A stretch of 64,000 bases of DNA from CAVXEH01 sp963805305. GTDB taxonomy: Bacteria > Chloroflexota > Limnocylindria > QHBO01. The stretch is from positions 558,001 to 622,000 of the forward strand of contig CAWDTM010000003.1 of assembly GCA_963805305.1 (NCBI GenBank), in the 5' to 3' direction. This document shows positions 33,346 through 41,275 of this stretch, piece by piece (position 1 is the stretch's first letter; each line of letters opens with the position of its first letter). The notes beneath the pieces were generated by a model. That model searched no databases. It saw only the letters and a list, made by a program, of their open reading frames with translations, and was not told the origin of the DNA. The translations under genes and the position numbers were made by a program.

Positions 33346-33948
33346 ATGTATCCGTGGCAGAAGAAGACGACCGATCCGGAGATCCTCCAGCGGATCCCGC
33401 CCGGGCAGGTCCTGACGGAGAAGTTCCCGGTCCTGCACTTCGGGCGCACACCCGAGTATCCGGACCTGTCCGGCTGGGACTTCCGGGTCTTCGGGGAGGT
33501 CGAGAGCCCGTTCACCCTGCGCTGGGCGGAGTTCCGGGCGCTCCCGGCCGTGCAGGTCACGCTGGACATCCACTGCGTGACCCGCTGGTCCAAGCTCGAC
33601 ACGACCTGGGAGGGCGTGCCGTTCACGCACCTCGCGGAGGTCGCGCAGCTGAAGCCCGCGGCGCGCTTCGTGATCTTCCACGCGGAGTCGGGCTACACCT
33701 CGAACGTGCCGCTCGAGATCGCCATGCAACCGGACTGCCTGCTCGCCTGGAGCTTCGCCGGCGAGCCGCTGGAGACGGAGCATGGCTATCCCCTGCGCTC
33801 CATCGTCCCGGGGAAGTACTTCTGGAAGAGCGCGAAGTGGCTGCGCGGGATCGAGTTCACCGCGGAGGACCAGCTGGGGTTCTGGGAGCGCAACGGGTAC
33901 AACAACAGCGCCGATCCGTGGAAGGAAGAGCGGTTCGCCGCCTTCTGA
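33346..33948 (+). CDS. Sulfite oxidase-like molybdopterin oxidoreductase (YuiH type)
   Basis: A 200-residue protein of the Oxidored_molyb family. Core pieces: WDFRVFGEVESP, DIHCVTRWSKLDTTWEGVPF with the molybdenum-ligand Cys in HCVTRWS (~residue 85), SGYTSNVPLE, AWSFAGEPLETEHGYPLRSIVPGKYFWKSAKWLRGIEF. There is no signal peptide or dimerisation domain, so it is a small cytosolic YuiH/YedY-like form. The electron partner is unknown. It lies 61 nt after the kinase-phospholyase gene. Confidence 0.87.
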   Translation: MYPWQKKTTDPEILQRIPPGQVLTEKFPVLHFGRTPEYPDLSGWDFRVFGEVESPFTLRWAEFRALPAVQVTLDIHCVTRWSKLDTTWEGVPFTHLAEVAQLKPAARFVIFHAESGYTSNVPLEIAMQPDCLLAWSFAGEPLETEHGYPLRSIVPGKYFWKSAKWLRGIEFTAEDQLGFWERNGYNNSADPWKEERFAAF

Positions 33949-33974
33949 CCCGTGAGCTCGCGCCCCCGCGCCGC

Positions 33975-33980
33975 TAGAAT
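33975..33980 (+). promoter_or_regulatory. -10 box, leaderless small membrane-protein gene
   Basis: TAGAAT ends 10 nt before the ATG at 33991. Confidence 0.5.
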
Positions 33981-33990
33981 CGCCGGTCAG

Positions 33991-34302
33991 ATGCACCCGT
34001 TCGTCCGCTACCTGGTGATGGGGGTCGTGGCGATGATCGTCGCCGGCGCGCTCATCGCGCTCGCCCTGCTGGGGCGCAACACCCAGGTCTCCGTCTGGTC
34101 GCTGCTGGCAGCCGGGGTCATCGCCATGGTCACCGGCGCACTGCTCTTCGTGGAGGGCTGGATCTGGTCGCAGCGGTCGTGGCAGGCCGGCTACACCGGG
34201 CGGTCCGCGGCGATCGCGGTTGCGGGTGGCCTTGCGATCGTCATCGCCGCCGGCGCCCTCGCCGCGAGCGTGATCCTGGTCCTCACCTTCGGGCTGGGCT
34301 GA
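33991..34302 (+). CDS. Small integral membrane protein, unknown
   Basis: A 103-residue protein with three membrane helices (residues ~6-28, 35-58 and 75-100) joined by a short polar loop (WSQRSWQAGYTGRS). No family recognised. The ATG at 33991 sits 10 nt after TAGAAT, so the transcript is probably leaderless. It lies upstream of tRNA-Glu, which has its own -10. Confidence 0.65.
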   Translation: MHPFVRYLVMGVVAMIVAGALIALALLGRNTQVSVWSLLAAGVIAMVTGALLFVEGWIWSQRSWQAGYTGRSAAIAVAGGLAIVIAAGALAASVILVLTFGLG

Positions 34303-34308
34303 GCGCGG

Positions 34309-34314
34309 TACGAT
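34309..34314 (+). promoter_or_regulatory. Putative -10 of tRNA-Glu
   Basis: TACGAT, 43 nt before the mature 5' end of the tRNA. Confidence 0.4.
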
Positions 34315-34357
34315 CTGTGCGCCAGCCGGACCAACGCCCGAGCCGGCCGGCACCGAC

Positions 34358-34434
34358 GCCCCCATCGTCTAGAGGCCTAGGACGCCACCCTTTCAAGGTG
34401 GAGATCACCGGTTCGAATCCGGTTGGGGGTACCA
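34358..34434 (+). tRNA. tRNA-Glu (anticodon TTC), CCA encoded
   Basis: Full cloverleaf: acceptor gccccca with tgggggt (first pair G-U, as in actinobacterial tRNA-Glu), D arm tctagaggcctagga, anticodon stem ccacc/ggtgg with loop ctttcaa giving TTC, T arm accgg-ttcgaat-ccggt, discriminator A and genomic CCA. Reads GAA/GAG. Confidence 0.95.
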
Positions 34435-34474
34435 CCTCCGCCCGAGGCGCTGCCGCGGTTGCCGCAATGCGCGG

Positions 34475-34654
34475 TCAGATGTGGTTGATCTCGACCCGGT
34501 CGCCGCAGTTGGGGCAGGTGAGGATCAGGAGCTTCGGATCCTCCGGGAGCGGGCGCCACGAGGTCACGTAGCGCTCGTTGATGCGCTCGCCGCAGTGCGG
34601 GCACTCCGCGCCGATCTCCAGCCACTGGTCGCGCGGGACGTTCTGGCGGCCCAT
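34475..34654 (-). CDS. Small zinc-ribbon protein
   Basis: A 59-residue protein with two Cys pairs, CPHC (~residues 18-21) and CPNC (~48-51), typical of a zinc ribbon, ending GDRVEINHI. ATG overlaps the stop of the upstream gene by one base (TGATG), so the two are co-translated. Possible roles are nucleic-acid or protein binding; no family is certain. Confidence 0.65.
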   Translation of the reverse strand: MGRQNVPRDQWLEIGAECPHCGERINERYVTSWRPLPEDPKLLILTCPNCGDRVEINHI

Positions 34655-35124
34655 CAGGCGTCGTGGTCCGTGCGGCCGGCGTCGCGCTCCGCGGACCGCG
34701 CCGGGGGCGGGGGCGGCTCCCATCCGGCCTTGCGCGAGGGCGCGCCTGCCCCCGCCGCCTCCGCGATGGCGGCCCGCGTCTCCTCGTGGCGGGCGTCACG
34801 GGCGAGGAGCGGATAGGCGCGGGCGGCGTGGCCCGGCCAGATGCCGACGCTGCCGTCGCGGATCATGACCATGGTCTTCGTGTAGGTCGAGGTCACGTCG
34901 CGCGTCGAGCGGTCCAGCACCTCGTAGTCGTGCCCGGTCACCTCGCGCAGGGCCGCCGGCAGCGTCTCGACCAGGTACGCCGGATCCGGGTCGCGGGCGA
35001 GCGCGATCTCCAGCGCCGCGAGCACCTGCTCATCGAGCAGCCCACGCGGCAGCGGCCGGCTGATATGCGTCATCCGGGGATCGCGGCTGGGGCCCTTCAG
35101 GGTTCGAACCAGGGACTTGAGCAT
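34654..35124 (-). CDS. Hypothetical protein, 156 residues
   Basis: Unrecognised soluble protein. The N-terminal 40 residues are basic. The middle (~40-115) has a helix (DEQVLAALEIALARDP), ETLPAALREVTGHDYEVLDRS and strands TKTMVMIRDGSVGIWPGHAARAYPLLA; the C-terminus is Pro/Ala-rich and disordered. Its ATG is 9 nt from a TACAAT box, hence leaderless. A small zinc-ribbon gene follows with a one-base overlap. Confidence 0.55.
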   Translation of the reverse strand: MLKSLVRTLKGPSRDPRMTHISRPLPRGLLDEQVLAALEIALARDPDPAYLVETLPAALREVTGHDYEVLDRSTRDVTSTYTKTMVMIRDGSVGIWPGHAARAYPLLARDARHEETRAAIAEAAGAGAPSRKAGWEPPPPPARSAERDAGRTDHDA

Positions 35125-35133
35125 CGGGATGCG

Positions 35134-35139
35134 ATTGTA
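35134..35139 (-). promoter_or_regulatory. -10 box, leaderless 156-residue gene
   Basis: TACAAT ends 9 nt before the ATG at 35124. Confidence 0.5.
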
Positions 35140-35239
35140 GCGTCGCGCGGTGTCGAGGGGCGCGCCGCCATCGGCTCGCCGATTGGCGCCGACACCCGGC
35201 CGGGATTGGGCCGCAGAGGCCGTGGTCGGCGCACCCGGC

Positions 35240-35245
35240 TATACT
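35240..35245 (+). promoter_or_regulatory. Putative -10 of galU
   Basis: TATACT lies ~107 nt before the galU GTG, giving a ~100-nt structured leader. Confidence 0.45.
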
Positions 35246-35269
35246 TCATGCCCCGTGAGGAACCCCGAG

Positions 35270-35351
35270 AGGCCCTGAGCACCGGAGCGGCATGACTCGT
35301 TCCGTGGGCCGCCGTTCCGGCACCTGAGCAGCAAGGAGACAGTCCTTCATC
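35270..35351 (+). promoter_or_regulatory. Structured galU leader with possible uORF and masked ribosome site
   Basis: The leader holds an interrupted stem (ccggagcggc with gccgc-cgt-tccgg). Inside it is a short frame at 35292-35327 of 11 codons (MTRSVGRRSGT) preceded by ggag. Next comes a 5-bp hairpin aagga-gacag-tcctt that contains the only good Shine-Dalgarno, 13 nt before the GTG. This looks like translational control. Confidence 0.35.
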
Positions 35352-36224
35352 GTGCGCGTCAGAAAGGCCGTCCTGCCCGCCGCAGGGTTCGGCACCCGTT
35401 TCCTCCCGGCCTCCAAGGCGATCCCCAAGGAGATGATGCCGCTGGTCGATCGCCCGATCATCCAGTTCGCCGTCGAGGAGGCGGTCGCCTCCGGGATCGA
35501 GCAGATCATCATCGTGATCGCCACCGGCCGCAGCGCCATCGAGGACCACTTCGACTCCAACCCAACCCTCGAGCGCTGGCTCGAGGAGCGCGGCGACATC
35601 GAGATGCTGCGCGCCGTGCGCCGGATCAGCGAGGTCGGGACCATCGCCTTCGTGCACCAGAAGGAGCAGCTGGGCCTGGGTCACGCGGTGCTGATGGCCA
35701 AGGAGCTCGTGGGCGACGAGCCGTTCGCCGTCCTGCTCTCCGACGACGTGATGCTCAACCCCGGCGGCCCACCGGTGACCGCGCAGCTGATTGACACGCA
35801 CTACGCGAACCGCGGCTCCGTTCTCGCGATGCAGCGCGTCCCCCCGGGCGACGTGAGCCGCTACGGCATCGCGGTCCCGCGCCTCGAGGAAGGGCCGCTG
35901 ATCGAAATCGAGGACCTTGTCGAGAAGCCCGCCGTGGGGGAGGCGCCGTCAGACCTCGCGGTCCTGGGCCGCTACGTCCTCTCCCCCAAGATCTTCGACG
36001 TGCTGGAGACCACGCCGCGCGGTGCGGGCGGCGAGATCCAGCTGACCGATGCGATCCGCGCCCTGAGCCACGAGCAGCCGGTCTTCGGCTACCAGTTCGC
36101 GGGCGAGCGGCACGACGCCGGAACGCGGGTCGGCTGGCTGAAGGCCACGATCGCCCTCGCCCTGCGGTCCGATGACGCGGACGAGGTACGCTCCTTCGTC
36201 CGCGGGCTCGACCTGCGAGACTGA
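35352..36224 (+). CDS. galU: UTP-glucose-1-phosphate uridylyltransferase
   Basis: A 290-residue GalU making UDP-glucose for surface glycans. Nucleotide-binding AAGFGTRFLPASKAIPKEMMPLVDRP opens the protein; EAVASGIEQIIIVI, GLGHAVLMAKELVGDEPFAVLLSDDV, VEKP and GEIQLTDAI follow. Length is typical. The start is a GTG (VRVRKAVLPAAG); the Shine-Dalgarno aaggag is unusually far (13 nt) and lies in a hairpin. It is the substrate supplier for the glycosyl enzymes elsewhere in the window (inference). Confidence 0.95.
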   Translation: MRVRKAVLPAAGFGTRFLPASKAIPKEMMPLVDRPIIQFAVEEAVASGIEQIIIVIATGRSAIEDHFDSNPTLERWLEERGDIEMLRAVRRISEVGTIAFVHQKEQLGLGHAVLMAKELVGDEPFAVLLSDDVMLNPGGPPVTAQLIDTHYANRGSVLAMQRVPPGDVSRYGIAVPRLEEGPLIEIEDLVEKPAVGEAPSDLAVLGRYVLSPKIFDVLETTPRGAGGEIQLTDAIRALSHEQPVFGYQFAGERHDAGTRVGWLKATIALALRSDDADEVRSFVRGLDLRD

Positions 36225-36231
36225 AAACCGA

Positions 36232-36262
36232 TAGGATCGCCCGACCGTCCCCATCGGGACGG
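36232..36262 (+). promoter_or_regulatory. Promoter and 5' hairpin of the pknB-like gene
   Basis: TAGGAT at 36232-36237 gives a start near 36244. The transcript would then begin with a 7-bp hairpin (ccgtccc-catc-gggacgg, 36245-36262) just before gggagga, the Shine-Dalgarno. The hairpin could alternatively end galU transcription. Confidence 0.4.
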
Positions 36263-36282
36263 CAGATGGGAGGACTGATCGC

Positions 36283-37920
36283 GTGGAGATGATCGGCCGG
36301 GAGATCGGGGGCCGCTACCGCCTCGATGCCCCCCTGGGCGAGGGCGGGATGGCCACCCTCTGGCGCGCGGTCGACCTGCAGCTCGACCGCGAGGTCGCGG
36401 TGAAGATCCTCCGCCCGCAGTACTCCGCCGACCCAGGCTTCGCGGGGCGGTTCCGGCAGGAGGCGCGGGCCGCCGCCTCGCTCTCGCACCCGAACATCGT
36501 CAGCGTCTATGACTACGGGACCGATCCGGACGGCGAGACGCAGTACATCGTCATGGAGCTGGTGAACGGGCAGGATCTGGCGGCCATCCTGCGCGACCGC
36601 GGCCGGATCTCGACGCACGACGCGGTCCAGGTGGCGATCGCCGTGGCGTCCGCCCTGGAGGCCGCCCATCGGCGCGGGATCGTCCACCGCGACGTGAAGC
36701 CGGGCAACATCCTCATCACCGACGACGGGGACGTGAAGGTGACCGACTTCGGCATCGCGCGCGCCGTTGCCGAGGCCTCCATGACGGTGACCGGCACCAC
36801 GCTGGGCAGCGTCCACTACTTCAGCCCGGAGCAGGCGCGTGGCGACGAGGTGACCGGCCGCTCGGATGTCTACGCGCTCGGCATCGTCCTGTACGAGATG
36901 CTCACCGGGCGCCGCCCCTTCGAGGGAGACTCCGCCGCCGGCGTGGCGCTCAAGCGGCTCACCGACGATCCGCCACGACCGCTGGTCGCGGGCGCTCCGC
37001 TGCCGCCGGGTCTGGAGGCGATCCTCCGCCGGGCCCTTGAGCGCGAGCCCGCCCGCCGGTTCCCGGACGCCGGATCGTTCGCGGAGGCGCTCCGCGGCTG
37101 GCAGAAGGACCCCGGATCGGCACCGGCCGGGCTCGTGAGTGCCACCCCGCCCCCGCCGGCCGCCCTGCCCCCCGCGGGCGAGCCAACCGTCTACGTCCCG
37201 CCTCCCGTCGCCCGCCCATCGGACCGTGCCCCGTACGCCGGCCCGCCGCGCCGCATGGCTCGACCAGCCAGCCAGCAGCGGCAGCCGTGGTGGATCTGGC
37301 TCCTCGCCGTGCTGGCCGTGCTGCTCCTGGGGGTGATGGGCTTCCTCGCAGCGCAGATCTGGAGCTCGCTGGGTCCCGGCGGCACCCCCGCGCCATCGGT
37401 TGCGACCTTCGACATGCCCAGCTGGACGGGCCTGACCATCACCCAGGCCAAGGCCGACGCGAGCCAGCGCGGGCTCCTCGTGAACGAGCAGACGGAGAAC
37501 TCAGACTCGATCCCGGTCGACGAGGTGATCCGCACCGATCCGACGGCGGGATCCCCGGTGAGCCGGGGTGGCACCGTCACGGTGTTCGTCTCCGCCGGCA
37601 CGGAGACCGTGAACGTCCCGCGCCTGGTGGGCCAGACCAGCGCCCAGGCCCAGGCCACGCTCAACGCCGTGGGGCTCCAGCTGGGGTCCGTGACCCCGGA
37701 GTACTCGGCGGACCAGCCGGAGGGGGCCGTGACGCGGTCCGTGCCCGGCGAGGGGGAGCCGGCCGCGAAGAACTCGCAGGTCGACATCTGGGTGAGCAAG
37801 GGCCCGGAGCCCACGCCGACGCCGTCACCATCCCCGACCCCGACCCCGACGCCGGTGCCCACGCCGACGCCGACGCCGCTGCCCACGCCGACGCCGGTGC
37901 CCACGCCCGTTGGCCCGTAG
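36283..37920 (+). CDS. PknB-like Ser/Thr protein kinase with PASTA domains
   Basis: 545 residues from GTG (ggagga 8 nt upstream). Kinase domain ~10-270: glycine loop LGEGGMATLW, VAVKIL, HRDVKPGN, TDFGIA and the TTLGSVHYFSPEQARG activation segment. A Pro-rich juxtamembrane region and a membrane helix (~335-360) are followed by two extracellular PASTA domains (~370-440 and 441-510), which bind peptidoglycan fragments. The C-terminal ~40 residues are Pro-Thr repeats, likely a wall-spanning tail. It should sense the cell wall and phosphorylate growth or division targets. Confidence 0.95.
   Translation: MEMIGREIGGRYRLDAPLGEGGMATLWRAVDLQLDREVAVKILRPQYSADPGFAGRFRQEARAAASLSHPNIVSVYDYGTDPDGETQYIVMELVNGQDLAAILRDRGRISTHDAVQVAIAVASALEAAHRRGIVHRDVKPGNILITDDGDVKVTDFGIARAVAEASMTVTGTTLGSVHYFSPEQARGDEVTGRSDVYALGIVLYEMLTGRRPFEGDSAAGVALKRLTDDPPRPLVAGAPLPPGLEAILRRALEREPARRFPDAGSFAEALRGWQKDPGSAPAGLVSATPPPPAALPPAGEPTVYVPPPVARPSDRAPYAGPPRRMARPASQQRQPWWIWLLAVLAVLLLGVMGFLAAQIWSSLGPGGTPAPSVATFDMPSWTGLTITQAKADASQRGLLVNEQTENSDSIPVDEVIRTDPTAGSPVSRGGTVTVFVSAGTETVNVPRLVGQTSAQAQATLNAVGLQLGSVTPEYSADQPEGAVTRSVPGEGEPAAKNSQVDIWVSKGPEPTPTPSPSPTPTPTPVPTPTPTPLPTPTPVPTPVGP
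37806..37917 (+). repeat. Pro-Thr coding repeat at the kinase C-terminus
   Basis: Reiterated cccacgccgacg-type units coding for alternating Pro and Thr with Ser, Val and Leu substitutions. Confidence 0.7.
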
Positions 37921-37960
37921 GACGGTCGCGTCACGCAGGTCGGGTTGCCGGGCGCGGTGC

Positions 37961-37966
37961 TAGGAT
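37961..37966 (+). promoter_or_regulatory. Putative -10 of trxA
   Basis: TAGGAT, 55 nt before the trxA ATG. The leader contains the small inverted repeat tgcca/tggca. Confidence 0.4.
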
Positions 37967-38021
37967 CAGCGCACTGCCAGTCACCCCATTGGCATATCGC
38001 AGAGAGGCACATACCAAGACA

Positions 38022-38345
38022 ATGACGGCCCCGATCACGGTCGATGAAACGACCTTCGAGGCGGAGGTTCTGAACGCCGAGAAGCCCGTCCTCGTGGACT
38101 TCTGGGCACCCTGGTGCGGCCCCTGCCGGCTCGTCTCCCCCGTTGTGGAGGCGCTCGGCCAGGCGCACTCGGAGAAGCTGCAGACCGCCAAGGTGAACAC
38201 GGACGAGAACCAGCAGCTGGCGATGCGCTACAGCATCTTCAGCATCCCCACCCTGATCGTCTTCAAGGACGGCCGCGAGGTGACGCGCCTCGTGGGCTAC
38301 ATGCCCCAGGAGGCCATGGAGGAGCGACTGTCCCAGTACCTGTAG
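38022..38345 (+). CDS. trxA: Thioredoxin
   Basis: A 107-residue classical thioredoxin: WCGPC with Cys32 and Cys35, VNTDENQQLAMRYSIFSIPTLIVFKDG with the cis-Pro, and GYMPQEAMEERL. A cytosolic disulfide reductase and plausible donor for Bcp. Monocistronic, since a strong terminator follows. No clear Shine-Dalgarno is seen. Confidence 0.95.
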   Translation: MTAPITVDETTFEAEVLNAEKPVLVDFWAPWCGPCRLVSPVVEALGQAHSEKLQTAKVNTDENQQLAMRYSIFSIPTLIVFKDGREVTRLVGYMPQEAMEERLSQYL

Positions 38346-38378
38346 GCGACGGCGATCCGATGACGGATCCGGACCGAT

Positions 38379-38403
38379 GAGCCGGCCCCACGCGGGCCGG
38401 CTC
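38379..38403 (+). terminator. Terminator after trxA
   Basis: Perfect 10-bp stem gagccggccc/gggccggctc with a 5-nt loop, followed by tcgtgatt. Confidence 0.75.
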
Positions 38404-38461
38404 TCGTGATTCCCGGCGCGCCGGGGCACCACCCCGCCCGCGGCCGCCCGCCGCGAGCCGC

Positions 38462-38467
38462 TACACT
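38462..38467 (+). promoter_or_regulatory. -10 box of the two-CW gene
   Basis: TACACT, 24 nt before the GTG start, leaving room for the ggaggag ribosome site in a short leader. Confidence 0.45.
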
Positions 38468-38491
38468 CCCGGGCGGAGGAGAGCGCTGCCC

Positions 38492-39049
38492 GTGATCATC
38501 AAGACCGAACGACGTAGCGGCACCGAGCGTCGCCAGGCTGGCGCGCCGGCCACGCCCGATCGTCGCGGCGGGGACCGCCGGACCATGTGCTGGGAGGTCG
38601 AGAACTGCGACCTTTCCATCCGCTATCGCTGCCCCGCCTTCATCCTCCGCCGCCCGTGCTGGGAGCTGTGGGCCGTCGAGGGGATCGGTCCCGCGCGCGC
38701 CTGCTGCCACGACGGGAAGGACTGCGAACCGGGCCGCTGTGCCATCGCGGAGAAGCGCTTCGCGAGTGAGCCGGAGCCCCTCACCGTCCACGTCGGGCGG
38801 CGCGGGATGCCGCTCGGCTACAACCGGCCCCGCCGCCATTCGTGCCCGCACTTCTACCTGACCCACGGTGCCAGGGGTCGCGTCCCGGTGCAGGCCCCCC
38901 AGCTCCTGCGGACGCTCATGAAGCAGGAGGGGGTCGTGAGCCGATGCGAGCTGCGCGCCGGCGTCCACCTCGACACGGGCTACGTCACCGACCTGTGCCT
39001 GACCGGGCAGCACCCCGACTGCGTCTTCTTCGAGGACGAGGGCGGGTGA
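38492..39049 (+). CDS. Cys-rich two-CW domain protein
   Basis: 185 residues from GTG with ggaggag 9 nt upstream. An Arg-rich N-terminus (ERRSGTERRQ) is followed by a Cys-rich core: CWEVENCDLSIRYRCPAF and RRPCWELWAVEG, then CCHDGKDCEPGRC, a further Cys (SCPHFYLTH) and three near the end (RCELRAG, LCLTG, DCVFF). About thirteen Cys suggest metal or cluster binding. CW-x-C-x-CPA-CWE arrangements are called two-CW domains in bacteria; function unknown. It immediately precedes the folate genes. Confidence 0.55.
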   Translation: MIIKTERRSGTERRQAGAPATPDRRGGDRRTMCWEVENCDLSIRYRCPAFILRRPCWELWAVEGIGPARACCHDGKDCEPGRCAIAEKRFASEPEPLTVHVGRRGMPLGYNRPRRHSCPHFYLTHGARGRVPVQAPQLLRTLMKQEGVVSRCELRAGVHLDTGYVTDLCLTGQHPDCVFFEDEGG

Positions 39050-39056
39050 GCTCGCA

Positions 39057-40412
39057 CTGACCATCTCGCAGCCCGCGACGCTCGACTACGCCGCGGCGGT
39101 TTCCGAGCTCCAGGCACGGGGGCGGTTCGGCGTGACGCTGGGGCTGGAGCGGATCGGCCGCCTCCTCGACGAGCTCGACCATCCCGAACGCCGGCTGCAC
39201 GGGGCGCTCGTGGGTGGGACGAACGGCAAGGGAAGCGTCGTGGCCCTCGTCTCCGCCGTGCTGCGAGAGGCGGGGCTGCGGGTGGGGACCATGCCCAAGC
39301 CGCACCTGGTGAGCTATCGCGAGCGGATCGCGGTGGACGGGGTGCCGCTGTCTCCGGAGCGCTTCGCCGCCGCCGTGCGCGACGTGCTGCCGGCCGTTGA
39401 CCGGGTGACGGCGCAGGTTGGACCGCCAACGGAGTTCGAGGCGCTCACCGCGGCCGCGCTCCTCGAGCTGGGGCGCTCGGCGCTGGACCTCGCCGTCGTG
39501 GAAGTGGGCCTGGGCGGACGGCTCGACGCCACGAACGCCTGGGATCCCGGGGTGGCCGCCATCACGAACATCTCCCACGACCACGAGCGGTACCTGGGAT
39601 CCACCCTGGCCCGGATCGGCGCGGAGAAGGCAGCGATCATCAAGGCCGGCGCCCTGGCGGTGACCGGCGCCGCGGGCCGCGGGCTGGCGCCCATCCTGGA
39701 GCGGGCCGGCGTCGTGGGGGCATCGCTGCGCCGTGCCGGCCCCCGCCAGCCGTATCGCGCGACGCTGCGCGACATGGCCTGGGACGGCATCGTCGTCGAC
39801 CTCGCGACCCCGGACCTGGCGTTCGGCGCGTTGCAGGTCGGCCTGCTCGGTGAGCACCAGGCGGCCAACACGGCGGTCGCCGTTGCGGTCCTCGACGCGC
39901 TGGCCGAGGATGCCGCTCGGCGCGGCGTCCCATTCGCCATCGACGAGGCGGCCCTCCGCCAGGGCCTGCGTTCCGCGCGCTGGGCGGGACGCCTCGAGCG
40001 CCTCGACGGTCGCCGGATCGGCGTGGGAACGGTCCTCCTTGACGGCGCCCACAACCCGGCCGGCGCCGCGGCGCTGGCCCGTGCGCTGTCCGCCCTGGGA
40101 GCCGCCGGGGCTCCCATGGTCTTCGGGGCCATGCGCGACAAGCGCGTTCGGCAGGTGCTCCGGCCGCTCGCCGCGGTCGGCGTACGACCGGTCTTCAGCG
40201 CGGTCGACGATCCGCACGCGTGGCGGCCCGACGCGCTGCTCCACGCCTGGCGGGCCATCGGCGGTGCCGGTGGAACGGCCGTTCCCGGTGTCCCCGCGGC
40301 GCTGCGGCGCGCCGCGGGCATGGCGCGCGCGGACGAGCCCATCGTCGTGGCGGGATCCCTCTACCTGGTGGGGGCCGTGCGCGGCCTGCTCACCGGCGAA
40401 GCGGAGGCCTGA
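39057..40412 (+). CDS. folC: Folylpolyglutamate synthase / dihydrofolate synthase
   Basis: Adds glutamate to (dihydro)folate. Motifs: GGTNGKGSVVALV (P-loop), MPKPHLVSYRERI, EVGLGGRLDATN, ITNISHDH, AEKAAIIKAG, LLGEHQAANTAVAVAVL and LLDGAHNPAGA. The first ATG/GTG/TTG in frame is GTG at 39132 (426 residues), but the conserved N-terminal helix (LDYAAAVSELQARGRFG) is coded just upstream in the same frame with no such codon, only CTG at 39057 behind gagggcgggtgag. I therefore use the CTG (451 residues); this needs experimental support. First of folC-folP-folB. Confidence 0.88.
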   Translation: MTISQPATLDYAAAVSELQARGRFGVTLGLERIGRLLDELDHPERRLHGALVGGTNGKGSVVALVSAVLREAGLRVGTMPKPHLVSYRERIAVDGVPLSPERFAAAVRDVLPAVDRVTAQVGPPTEFEALTAAALLELGRSALDLAVVEVGLGGRLDATNAWDPGVAAITNISHDHERYLGSTLARIGAEKAAIIKAGALAVTGAAGRGLAPILERAGVVGASLRRAGPRQPYRATLRDMAWDGIVVDLATPDLAFGALQVGLLGEHQAANTAVAVAVLDALAEDAARRGVPFAIDEAALRQGLRSARWAGRLERLDGRRIGVGTVLLDGAHNPAGAAALARALSALGAAGAPMVFGAMRDKRVRQVLRPLAAVGVRPVFSAVDDPHAWRPDALLHAWRAIGGAGGTAVPGVPAALRRAAGMARADEPIVVAGSLYLVGAVRGLLTGEAEA

Positions 40413-40414
40413 GC

Positions 40415-41266
40415 ATGGAGCTTCGTTTCGGCGAGCGGACCTGGGTGATGGGGATCCTCAACGTGACCCCCGATTCGTTCTCCGGCGACGGGCTGGCACC
40501 GCCCGACCGGCCGGTCGACCAGGTCGTGGCCGCCGCGCTGGCGCAGGCAGCCACGTTCGTCGACGCCGGCGCCGAGATCCTCGACGTCGGGGCGGAGTCG
40601 ACCCGGCCACGATCCGTGTACGGCGACCGGCCGCCGGTCGACCCCGAGACCGAGCTGGCGCTGGCGGTCCCGGTGGTGGCGGCGCTGGCGGACGCCTTCG
40701 CCGGACGTGCGCTCGTGAGCATCGACACCAGCCGGGGAGCCGTGGCGGCGGCGGCCCTGGAGGCGGGGGCCACGATCGTGAACGACGTCTGGGGCGCGCG
40801 GCGCGACCCGGGAACCGCGCGGGCCGCGGCATCGGCCGGTGCTCATCTCGTGCTCATGCACAACCAGGAGGGCGGCGCGTACCCGGGCGGCATCGTCGAG
40901 ACCGTCATCCGCTGGTTGGGCGACGCCGTGGAGGCCGCGGTTGCCCTGGGGATGCCGCGCCATCGGCTCATCGTCGATCCGGGCATCGGCTTCGGGAAGA
41001 CGCTGCGGCAGAACCTGGAGCTCCTCCATCGGCTCGCGGAGATCAGGCAGGCCCTTGGGCTGCCACTCCTCGTGGGCACCAGCCGCAAGCGGTTCCTTGG
41101 GGAGCTGCTCGGCGGCGTGCCGCCGGAGGACCGCGCGGAGGCGACGGCTGCCAGCGTGGCCCTGGCCATTGCCGCCGGAGCCGATATCGTCCGCGTCCAC
41201 GACGTCGCCCACATCGTCCGCACCGTCCGCGTCAGCGACGCGATCGTCCGCTTCGGCGCGGAGTAG
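40415..41266 (+). CDS. folP: Dihydropteroate synthase
   Basis: A 283-residue TIM-barrel enzyme joining hydroxymethyl-dihydropterin diphosphate with p-aminobenzoate; the sulfonamide target. Motifs: MGILNVTPDSFSGDG, GAEILDVGAESTRP, VSIDTSRGAV, IVNDVWGA, LIVDPGIGFGKTLRQNLELL, VGTSRKRFLGEL and VRVHDV. ATG is 2 nt behind folC with ggagg 8 nt upstream. It sits in the order folC-folP-folB, so the late folate pathway is one operon. No folK is visible here. Confidence 0.95.
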   Translation: MELRFGERTWVMGILNVTPDSFSGDGLAPPDRPVDQVVAAALAQAATFVDAGAEILDVGAESTRPRSVYGDRPPVDPETELALAVPVVAALADAFAGRALVSIDTSRGAVAAAALEAGATIVNDVWGARRDPGTARAAASAGAHLVLMHNQEGGAYPGGIVETVIRWLGDAVEAAVALGMPRHRLIVDPGIGFGKTLRQNLELLHRLAEIRQALGLPLLVGTSRKRFLGELLGGVPPEDRAEATAASVALAIAAGADIVRVHDVAHIVRTVRVSDAIVRFGAE

Positions 41267-41275
41267 GGTTGCGGC

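Noticed and set aside
30192..33626. 1144-codon minus-strand open frame
   Set aside because: Shadow of the kinase-phospholyase fusion and the YuiH-like gene; no domain, and it overlaps well-supported genes and promoters.
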